From Candidatus Moranbacteria bacterium CG_4_8_14_3_um_filter_34_16 (lineage in GTDB: Bacteria > Patescibacteriota > Minisyncoccia > Moranbacterales > UBA2206), in the NCBI GenBank assembly GCA_002782345.1, contig PFHO01000076.1, forward strand, positions 1-9,042: 9,042 nucleotides of DNA. The letters run 5' to 3'. The notes below the pieces were generated by a model, which made no database searches, had not been told where the DNA came from, and was given only the letters and a program-made list of their open reading frames with translations. Both the position numbers and the translations under genes were made by a program. The first letter of the stretch is position 1; every line of letters starts with the position of its first letter. Below, one piece after another: positions 1 to 5,246 of the stretch.

Positions 1-125
1 TTTTTAAATTACATTGCCCGTATTCTACGCCAAATTCGTGTTTTTTCAAAATGCTACTCTCTTAGGTACTGGTTTAGTATAGCTGGGATTGGTCAGCAGG
101 TCAACATGGTAATAAGGCAAGCGAA
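1..125 (+). other. Upstream region with possible out-of-frame 5' part of the HD-like gene
   Basis: No complete gene is visible here. The frame of the following ORF is open from position 78 (just after a TAG at 75-77) and reads YSWDWSAGQHGNKASE before its ATG, with no ATG, GTG or TTG in that stretch. This sequence looks like protein, including the H.....A..L spacing seen in HD-domain hydrolases. Frame 1 is open from base 1 to the TAA at 130-132, and frame 2 is open from 8 to the TAG at 80-82, reading ATLLGTGLV near its end. A one-base shift near 77 would join frame 2 to the downstream ORF. No convincing promoter was found. Confidence 0.35.
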
Positions 126-662
126 ATGCTAAAAGACAAGGGAGTTCCACTAGAAATTATTATTGCGATAAGTAAACACGAAGTGGCTTATCAATTTGGC
201 AAAATAAATGCAGCAACATATGAAGAACATTTTGTAAAACCTGGATTCTCTGAAGATCAACAAAAATTTATTTTGGTTGCGTCATATATTGATACAATGG
301 CTTCGCTTGGCCCAGACGGCAAGCCTAATCTAGGCAATTTCGCCAATTTAATTAAATCTCGTGATAACTTTTTGCTTATTAAGCGATACACCGACAGGGG
401 AATCGCTTTCAGGGAAAATGAATTAGTAGCTTTGAAAAAACAAGATAAAGTCTTAATCACAGAAGATGTTGAAAAGATTATGCCCAGAGATGAAAAATAT
501 AACCTTTTGGCTTTTGGAGAGAAACTTGATACTTTAGTTTCTAGCGGGCAAATATCGGTCAAAGAAAAAGAGCAAATTATATCTATTGTTTCTTCGGAAC
601 CAAAAGAATTAGGAAAGAAATTTGGTCCGAAGATGCGATTTATAAAACCTTTATTAGAATAA
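126..662 (+). CDS. HD-domain phosphohydrolase-like protein, probably lacking its N-terminus
   Basis: This 178-aa ORF resembles the C-terminal half of an HD-superfamily metal-dependent phosphohydrolase. Visible features are GVPLEIIIAISKHE (residues 6-19), like the 'G.p.eii.AI..H' segment of HD enzymes, and a helix ending FILVASYIDTMAS (about 49-61), whose Asp is in the place of the final HD metal ligand. The paired 'HD' dipeptide that names the family is absent. The in-frame codons just upstream (78-125) supply another HD-like histidine segment, QHGNKASE, but contain no start codon. Either translation starts at ATG 126, helped by a weak AAGG at 114-117, or the gene is a 5'-truncated or frameshifted remnant. 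The C-terminal 100 residues are charged, probably helical and not recognised. The substrate cannot be predicted. The DHH-like gene follows after 35 nt, so co-transcription is possible. The family call is from pattern only. Confidence 0.5.
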   Translation: MLKDKGVPLEIIIAISKHEVAYQFGKINAATYEEHFVKPGFSEDQQKFILVASYIDTMASLGPDGKPNLGNFANLIKSRDNFLLIKRYTDRGIAFRENELVALKKQDKVLITEDVEKIMPRDEKYNLLAFGEKLDTLVSSGQISVKEKEQIISIVSSEPKELGKKFGPKMRFIKPLLE

Positions 663-682
663 TCTAAAGAATAAATTATAAT
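654..682 (+). promoter_or_regulatory. Weak candidate promoter for the DHH-like gene
   Basis: A perfect TATAAT lies at 677-682, 15 nt before the ATG at 698. A poor -35 (TTAGAA, 654-659) sits 17 nt upstream and overlaps the end of the preceding ORF. Expected transcription start is near 689, giving a leader of about 9 nt. The region is so A/T-rich that TATAAT can easily occur by chance. Confidence 0.25.
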
Positions 683-697
683 TAATTAAATAATAAT

Positions 698-2077
698 ATG
701 TCTATGGAAAAATACAAACCATCACAAGAAGATGTCGTGATAACCGACGAAAATCATCATGCAATTGACGAAAGGAGAAAAGGAGAATTATCACAGGAAG
801 TGACCTTTGACGCAGAAAAATGTAAAGCCAATTTAGGAAAAGGTCAACGCCGAGAGCCAAATGAAGGGGAAGTTGTTCTTGATACTGGCGATTTTGAAAT
901 TGAAGGGAAAGGAGATCCGTATGAAGAAACGATTGTTGCAGGAGTTATAGATCATCATCGAATTGATAATTTATTTAGAGTTAGAGGTCAGAAATTAGAG
1001 CCTAGATGTTCTGCTAAAATTGTAGTAGATTATAAAGATAAGATTTTGAAAATGATTGAAGATCGAGGTGTTACAACTACGTTGTCTCATGCTGACGGAG
1101 ATCTAGATTCTATAGTTTCAAGCTATTTAATTCAAGCTTTAATCCAGCGAAAAGAATCTCCTGCTGGAGCTCAATTATTGGCCGAACATGTGAATAAAGT
1201 GGACTATGGAATATATCGCGAGGCTGATATTGAAAAATATTTTCAAAGTTTAGCTGGTCTTTTTTCAGCCATTAAAGCTGATTTAGGAAAAATAAGGGAT
1301 CAAGAGCTAGGCAAGGAAATTTTTGGTAATCCCGAGATGAAATTGCCAAATGGACGTCTCAATGAAGCAGGTGTCCAAAAACTAAATGAAGTAAAGACAA
1401 AATATGAAAATTTATTGAATAAAAAAATGTTTCAATTGTTAAATGAGATTGAACAGGAAGCCAGTAGGAATTCTCAATTTGATCCAGAAAGAGATATGAT
1501 GGCAGTTCAAGTTAATTTATCGCCAGAATTTCAGAAAGCGATTGAGAGGGGTAAAGACATGGTTAGGGGTGAGTTAGAAGTATTTAATGAAGACTTTAAA
1601 AAAATTGAACAAACTACGGTTATGGTTAAAGTACCTAAAACTGGTGAAACAGTAGAAGTGCCAATGATAATTTCTCTAGAGCCGAATTTAGCACCACTGA
1701 CTTTTACAAATCTTGCATATCAAAGAGTCTCTCCTGATACTATTATTGCCGTTTATGGCGGGTCAAACAGAAAAGGTGGAGATATGTATGACATTGGAAT
1801 TATGCCTGAATCAGTCGCTTTGATAGATATGGGCGAACTTTGCGTAGCTTTGAATAAAGCTGAAAAAGAGAAAAGAGAACAACTTGCTGAAAATGATCCA
1901 ATTCGAAAAAATTTGGAGTCGCAACTAGACCGCCTTGGCATGTCTGGACCCGAACAAGTTTTAACTAAAGATCCAACAGTTTTTGTTGCTGGTGGCACCT
2001 TAATAGCCGCATCTAGAAATTCTTTATTATCTGTTGAAGAATTTTATCGCGTGGTTAAGAGCATAGGAAAGAAATAA
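698..2077 (+). CDS. DHH-family phosphoesterase-like protein with rearranged motif order
   Basis: This 459-aa soluble protein has no signal peptide or membrane segment. Residues 59-87 read VVLDTGDF...VAGVIDHH, matching DHH motif II (D62/D65) and motif III (D85-H86-H87). The HADGDLDS segment at 131-138 resembles the family's first motif (HxDxDxxxS), which normally lies before DHH. AEHVNKVDYG (162-171) offers another possible acidic ligand, D169. The middle (about 180-310) is helical and charged. The C-terminus has GGSNRKGGDMYDIGI (354-368) and VAGGTLIAASR (430-440), which may correspond to the glycine-rich substrate-binding part of a DHHA1-like domain. DHH enzymes hydrolyse phosphodiester or phosphoanhydride bonds (oligonucleotides, cyclic dinucleotides, pyrophosphate, polyphosphate), usually with Mn2+; the substrate here is unknown. 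The start at ATG 698 rather than the in-frame ATG 704 is arbitrary, as neither has a Shine-Dalgarno sequence. DHH membership is fairly secure; the function is not. Confidence 0.7.
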   Translation: MSMEKYKPSQEDVVITDENHHAIDERRKGELSQEVTFDAEKCKANLGKGQRREPNEGEVVLDTGDFEIEGKGDPYEETIVAGVIDHHRIDNLFRVRGQKLEPRCSAKIVVDYKDKILKMIEDRGVTTTLSHADGDLDSIVSSYLIQALIQRKESPAGAQLLAEHVNKVDYGIYREADIEKYFQSLAGLFSAIKADLGKIRDQELGKEIFGNPEMKLPNGRLNEAGVQKLNEVKTKYENLLNKKMFQLLNEIEQEASRNSQFDPERDMMAVQVNLSPEFQKAIERGKDMVRGELEVFNEDFKKIEQTTVMVKVPKTGETVEVPMIISLEPNLAPLTFTNLAYQRVSPDTIIAVYGGSNRKGGDMYDIGIMPESVALIDMGELCVALNKAEKEKREQLAENDPIRKNLESQLDRLGMSGPEQVLTKDPTVFVAGGTLIAASRNSLLSVEEFYRVVKSIGKK

Positions 2078-2187
2078 AAAGCACGTGCCAACTTTGTTGA
2101 CACAAATTTTGTCGGCTTCCGAAACGAAGGCGTGACGGGAGAAGGTTTTTTAAAAATCGTTCGGGTGTCGTTCAATTTTTATCTGTG
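2078..2187 (+). other. GC-richer intergenic segment with palindrome and hairpin
   Basis: This spacer is unlike the A/T-rich spacers elsewhere: 43 of 90 bases at 2081-2170 are G or C. It starts with a perfect 8-bp palindrome, GCACGTGC (2081-2088). A hairpin with arms 2113-2119 and 2126-2132 has six pairs, one G.G mismatch and a 6-nt loop. The first T-run (2146-2151) lies 14 nt beyond the hairpin, so it is only a poor terminator for the DHH-like gene. A TTGACA at 2097-2102 has no -10 at the right distance. The DHH frame stays open for 49 codons after its TAA (to TGA 2225-2227), and part of the reverse strand is open too, but no start or known protein was recognised. It may be a dispersed intergenic repeat or the trace of a lost gene. 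Confidence 0.4.
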
Positions 2188-2216
2188 TTGTTTTTTTTGT
2201 TTTTCTATGCTAGAAT
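2188..2216 (+). promoter_or_regulatory. Extended -10 promoter, probably giving a leaderless transcript
   Basis: The -10 element TAGAAT (2211-2216, 5 of 6 consensus) is preceded by TGC, making the extended -10 TGCTAGAAT. A -35-like TTGTTT (2188-2193) lies exactly 17 nt upstream. Only 7 nt separate the -10 from the lipoprotein ATG at 2224, so the expected transcription start falls on or next to the ATG. No Shine-Dalgarno sequence is present, which fits a leaderless mRNA. The promoter probably also serves frr and rseP downstream. Confidence 0.5.
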
Positions 2217-2223
2217 TAAAAAT

Positions 2224-3309
2224 ATGAAAAGAAAAATATTTTTTTGGTGTATTCTTTTCGCCTCATTATTCTTGGCTGGATGTGGCGGAGATGTTTCTCA
2301 AAAACAAAATTCTCAAAACAAGAAAATTGTTTTTGAATTTTCAAAAAGTTTTTGGAAATCGGAGGATGCTGGGAAAACATGGATGGCAAAGAATAAAGGA
2401 ATAGGAAAAGCTAACATTAAAGATGTGGATATCTTAAGTGTGGCGCTAAATCCTTATGATTCTAAAAATATCTTTGTCGGACTTAAAAAAGGCGGAATAT
2501 TAAGAACTACTGATGGAGGGGAAAATTGGGAATTTGCTAATTTTCAATCGGAAAAAGTTTATGGTTTGGCGGTGGATCCGGAAAATGGAAAAACCTTATA
2601 TGTCAGCGCGGTTTGGAAAAAAATCGGGAAAATTTTTAAAAGTGCGGATAAAGGAGAGACTTGGGAGGAAATTTATTCCAGTCCGGCGGAAGGTGCGATT
2701 GTGATTTCTTTAACGGTTGACAAAAAAAATCATAATGTTATTTATGCTACAACCAATCAAAATGAAATTTTAAGAAGTCAGGACGGAGGCGTTCAGTGGA
2801 GTCAAGTATATTTGGCAGGAGAACCGGTTCTCGATGTTTGCTTAGACTCAAAAAACAGCGATCTTTTTTATTTTATCACAATCGACGGGAAAATTTTCAG
2901 AACACAAAACAAAGGTGAAAAATTTGAAGAAATTACCGCCAAAACAAAGGAGATAAAGGGGGATTTTGGCTTTAGTTCCGAGAAATTTCAAGTTTTGGTA
3001 AACGATCCTTTGCGCGGAGATTTTGTTTACTTGGCGGGAAAAGGAGGAATTATTTTGAGTCGTAATAAAGGGGAAACTTGGGAAGAAATTTTGACACTTA
3101 ATGATCCGAAAAATTTTCCCGTGTCGGCTTTGGCAATTAGTCCCGCAAATTCTGAAGAAATTTTTTATGGATCCGCCAAAGCTATTTATAAATCTAAAGA
3201 CGGAGGAAAAAATTGGGAAAATTATCAATTTGAAAATGAAAAGTTAATAAGAAAAATAACGCTTGATCCGCAAAATTCTAACATTATTTTTGTCGGATTT
3301 TCCGGTTGA
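2224..3309 (+). CDS. Lipoprotein with seven Asp-box (BNR/YCF48-like) repeats, predicted beta-propeller
   Basis: This is a 361-aa predicted surface lipoprotein. Its signal peptide is MKRK followed by a hydrophobic stretch and the lipobox LAGC, with Cys20 as the lipidated residue. Asp-boxes (S/T-x-D-x-G-x-x-W) occur at 46-53, 95-102, 140-147, 185-192, 227-234, 279-286 and 324-331. The fifth (TQNKGEKF) and sixth (SRNKGETW) carry Asn for Asp, and the fifth also Phe for Trp. Each is preceded by a 'DP.....iyvG' strand. The chain ends at LDPQNSNIIFVGFSG without its own Asp-box, so the last blade is probably completed by the first, N-terminal box, as in a closed seven-blade propeller. Similar folds occur in sialidases, sortilin and YCF48; no catalytic residues were identified, and binding or assembly is more likely than catalysis. 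ATG 2224 is chosen over an upstream GTG (2185), because it gives a proper signal peptide and fits the promoter. frr begins 47 nt later. Confidence 0.85.
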   Translation: MKRKIFFWCILFASLFLAGCGGDVSQKQNSQNKKIVFEFSKSFWKSEDAGKTWMAKNKGIGKANIKDVDILSVALNPYDSKNIFVGLKKGGILRTTDGGENWEFANFQSEKVYGLAVDPENGKTLYVSAVWKKIGKIFKSADKGETWEEIYSSPAEGAIVISLTVDKKNHNVIYATTNQNEILRSQDGGVQWSQVYLAGEPVLDVCLDSKNSDLFYFITIDGKIFRTQNKGEKFEEITAKTKEIKGDFGFSSEKFQVLVNDPLRGDFVYLAGKGGIILSRNKGETWEEILTLNDPKNFPVSALAISPANSEEIFYGSAKAIYKSKDGGKNWENYQFENEKLIRKITLDPQNSNIIFVGFSG

Positions 3310-3316
3310 ATTGGAT

Positions 3317-3395
3317 AATAAAAAAAATTTTCAAAAATAATTTTTATAAAAAATATATGGAAACGATTGAAAACAATAAAAAAAATTTTCAAAAA
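3317..3395 (+). repeat. Pair of identical 21-bp A/T-rich direct repeats across the frr start
   Basis: The same 21 bases (AAT, A8, T4, C, A5 in total composition order AAT-A8-T4-C-A5) occur at 3317-3337 and 3375-3395, 58 nt apart. The first copy lies in the spacer before frr and the second covers about codons 7-13. Because 58 is not a multiple of three, the copies lie in different reading frames, so similarity of encoded peptide does not explain the match. Low complexity may. Confidence 0.45.
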
Positions 3396-3908
3396 GCCGT
3401 TCTCTACTATGAAGAAGAATTGAAAAAAATTAGAACTGGTCGCGCCAGTTCCGCTTTAGTGGAAGATATTTTGGTTGATTATTATGGAGGGAAAACTTCT
3501 TTGAAACAAATTGCCAGTATTACTATTCCGGAACCTAGAATGATTGCGATTGCTCCGTGGAACAGAGATGATTTAATTAGTATTGAAAAATGTATCCGAG
3601 AATCCCAATTAAATTTCAATCCAATTAATGATGGTCAATTGGTAAGGATCAATATCCCAGATCTTACAGAGGAAAGAAGACGAGAATTGGTAAAAACACT
3701 TAATCAAAAAACCGAAGACGCAAGGGTGTCCGTGAGAAGAATCAGGGAAGATATTTGGAATGAAATTCAAAAAAGAGAAGACGAAGGACAGATAAGCCAA
3801 GATGAGAAGTTTTCCGACAAAGAAAAATTGCAAAAAATTGTGGATGAATATAACCAGCAGATAGAAAAAATTCGCTCAAAAAAAGAAGAAGAAATTATGA
3901 CAATCTAA
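3357..3908 (+). CDS. frr: Ribosome recycling factor
   Basis: With EF-G, this factor splits post-termination ribosomes and frees the mRNA and tRNA. At 183 aa it has the normal family length. KIRTGRASSALVEDI (24-38) is the classic start of domain I, and the IPEPRMIAIAPWNR region (57-70) and IPDLTEERRREL (100-111) are typical of RRF. VSVRRIRED (124-132) contains the conserved Arg of the helical bundle, followed by a long charged C-terminal helix (about 140-180). ATG 3357 is chosen because it puts RTGRA 25 residues in, as in Escherichia coli. An in-frame TTG at 3306 overlaps the lipoprotein TGA and would add 17 lysine- and asparagine-rich residues that are unusual for the family. There is no Shine-Dalgarno sequence; a TATAAA at 3345-3350 lies 6 nt before the ATG, but with no -35. 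rseP follows after 26 nt. Confidence 0.97.
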   Translation: METIENNKKNFQKAVLYYEEELKKIRTGRASSALVEDILVDYYGGKTSLKQIASITIPEPRMIAIAPWNRDDLISIEKCIRESQLNFNPINDGQLVRINIPDLTEERRRELVKTLNQKTEDARVSVRRIREDIWNEIQKREDEGQISQDEKFSDKEKLQKIVDEYNQQIEKIRSKKEEEIMTI

Positions 3909-3934
3909 ATAAATAATTCTAAAACATATCGCTT

Positions 3935-5080
3935 ATGTTGACAACTCTGATTTTTATCGCAATTTTGGGGATTTTGATTTTGGTTCATGAAATGGGGCAC
4001 TTTTTGGTAGCAAGAAGAAATGGGATTAAGGCTGAAGAATTCGGATTTGGTTTTCCTCCGAGGATTTTTGGTTTTTATAAACAAGATAAATCGGGAAAAT
4101 ATAAATTGGTTTTTGGGAATAAAAATATCAAATCAAAAAGCACCGTATATTCGCTCAATTGGATTCCGTTGGGAGGATTTGTGAAAATAAAGGGAGAAAA
4201 CGGGAGCGGAAAAAAAGAAGAAGACAGTTTTGCTTTCAAATCAGCTTGGATTAGAAGCAAGGTTTTGGTGGCCGGAGTAACGATGAATTTTATTTTAGCT
4301 TGGATTTTAATTTCATTTGTTTTTATGTTGGGAATCCCGGAAACGATTGATTCTGATGCTTCAATTCAATCTTCTTCCTCTTTTTCAAAAATTCAAATTG
4401 TGGAAGTTCTTCCCGATTCTCCGGCTGAAAAATCCAAATTGGAAATGGGAGACGAAATTTCAAAAAAACAAATTGATTCTTCGGGAAAAATTGTTAATCT
4501 TCAAAATGTGAAACAAACTAGCGAGTTTATTTCTTCTTATAAAGGAAAAACTCTTAACTTAAAAATAAAAAGAGGAGGAAAAGATATGACGATTAGCGTG
4601 GTTCCTCGCATAAATCCTCCGCAAAATCAGGGAGCGTTGGGAATTTCTTTGACAGAGACGACTTTGGTCAAATATTCAGTGGGAGAGTCTTTTTGGAATG
4701 GATTTAAGGCTACGGGAGAACTTATTTTTTCAATTTTTGGAGCGCTTTTTGGAATTTTAAAGAATTTATTTATTGGCAACGGAGTGGGTGCGGATGTTTC
4801 CGGACCAGTAGGCATAGCGATTTTTACCAAAAAAGTTGCCGGGTTGGGATTGGTTTATATCTTGCAATTTGCCGCTATTCTAAGCGTAAATTTGGGAGTG
4901 ATCAACATTTTGCCTTTTCCCGCTTTGGACGGAGGAAGAATTTTGTTTATTGCCATTGAAAAAATGAAAGGTTCGCCGGTCAGTCAAAAAGTGGAACAAA
5001 CATTTCATATGGTTGGATTCGTTCTTCTTATAACTTTGCTTATTTTAGTTACTTTCAGAGATGTCGCTCGCTTTTTTTGA
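3935..5080 (+). CDS. rseP: Site-2 intramembrane zinc metalloprotease (RseP/RasP family)
   Basis: This 381-aa inner-membrane protease of the M50B family cleaves transmembrane segments, for example of anti-sigma factors or leftover signal peptides. The zinc motif HEMGH (18-22, catalytic Glu19) lies in the first membrane helix and is followed by the GFGFPPRIFGF segment (37-47). WIPLGGFVKIKGE (76-88) is the conserved membrane-associated loop. The second helix is about 109-133. One PDZ domain lies at about 150-225 (VLPDSPAEKSKLEMGDEI). DVSGPVGIA (287-295) precedes the third helix, and NILPFPALDGGR (324-335) supplies the third zinc ligand, Asp332. The last helix is about 357-374. All key residues are present. 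It has one PDZ domain, as in Gram-positive RasP, against two in E. coli RseP. It lies 26 nt after frr, without uppS, cdsA or dxr between. No anti-sigma substrate is encoded in the window. Confidence 0.96.
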   Translation: MLTTLIFIAILGILILVHEMGHFLVARRNGIKAEEFGFGFPPRIFGFYKQDKSGKYKLVFGNKNIKSKSTVYSLNWIPLGGFVKIKGENGSGKKEEDSFAFKSAWIRSKVLVAGVTMNFILAWILISFVFMLGIPETIDSDASIQSSSSFSKIQIVEVLPDSPAEKSKLEMGDEISKKQIDSSGKIVNLQNVKQTSEFISSYKGKTLNLKIKRGGKDMTISVVPRINPPQNQGALGISLTETTLVKYSVGESFWNGFKATGELIFSIFGALFGILKNLFIGNGVGADVSGPVGIAIFTKKVAGLGLVYILQFAAILSVNLGVINILPFPALDGGRILFIAIEKMKGSPVSQKVEQTFHMVGFVLLITLLILVTFRDVARFF

Positions 5081-5090
5081 GTTTTAGTTT

Positions 5091-5119
5091 TTGACATAAT
5101 AAATTATTTTAGCTACTAT
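5091..5119 (+). promoter_or_regulatory. Sigma70-type promoter upstream of mreB
   Basis: A perfect -35 TTGACA (5091-5096) is followed, after an optimal 17-nt spacer, by TACTAT (5114-5119, 4 of 6 consensus). It lies 10 nt after the rseP stop codon. The expected transcription start is near 5126, giving mreB an untranslated leader of about 120 nt. This is the best promoter match in the window. Confidence 0.6.
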
Positions 5120-5201
5120 TCATAATAAAAGTTTTTTGCAAAACGGGTAGCATCAATAATTTCTTTCGTAAAATAAAAATAAATTTTTAATCTTTTAAAA
5201 T

Positions 5202-5233
5202 TTTGATGGGCCAATCGGTATCAGATTTTTTTT
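5202..5233 (+). terminator. Hairpin plus T8 in the mreB leader: attenuator or terminator-like
   Basis: Bases 5202-5208 pair with 5219-5225 (seven pairs, two of them G.T). An inner CC/GG (5211-5212 with 5217-5218) closes an AATC loop, leaving GG bulged. Eight T residues follow at 5226-5233. This is the layout of an intrinsic terminator, though the stem is A/T-rich and weak. It lies downstream of the TTGACA promoter and 13 nt before the mreB ATG. It could therefore attenuate mreB, or end read-through from frr-rseP if mreB has another start site. Confidence 0.4.
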
Positions 5234-5246
5234 GTTTGCTAATAAA

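Noticed and set aside
2097..2125. TTGACA as a -35 box
   Set aside because: The sequence 17 nt downstream (CGAAAC) is not a -10 element, and spacers of 16-18 nt do no better.
2185..2223. GTG start for a longer lipoprotein
   Set aside because: It would put 13 extra residues before a clean MKRK signal peptide and would lie upstream of the extended -10 promoter.
2132..2227. Small ORF starting GTG in the intergenic block
   Set aside because: It has no Shine-Dalgarno sequence, ends in a run of Cys and Phe codons over the promoter, and resembles no known protein.
3306..3356. TTG start overlapping the lipoprotein stop as the frr start
   Set aside because: The overlap looks like translational coupling, but it adds 17 A/T-coded residues not typical of the family. 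ATG 3357 gives the standard length and RTGRA position.
3307..5080. Alternative genetic code with UGA read as glycine
   Set aside because: TGA falls exactly at the natural ends of the lipoprotein and RseP, and no in-frame TGA interrupts any gene.
5055..5085. Intrinsic terminator at the rseP stop (CTCGCTTTTTTTGAG)
   Set aside because: The stem is only three base pairs and the T-run is in the loop.
5237..5245. TGCTAATAA as an extended -10 for a leaderless mreB
   Set aside because: It ends 1 nt before the ATG, so transcription would start inside the coding sequence, and the hexamer is poor.
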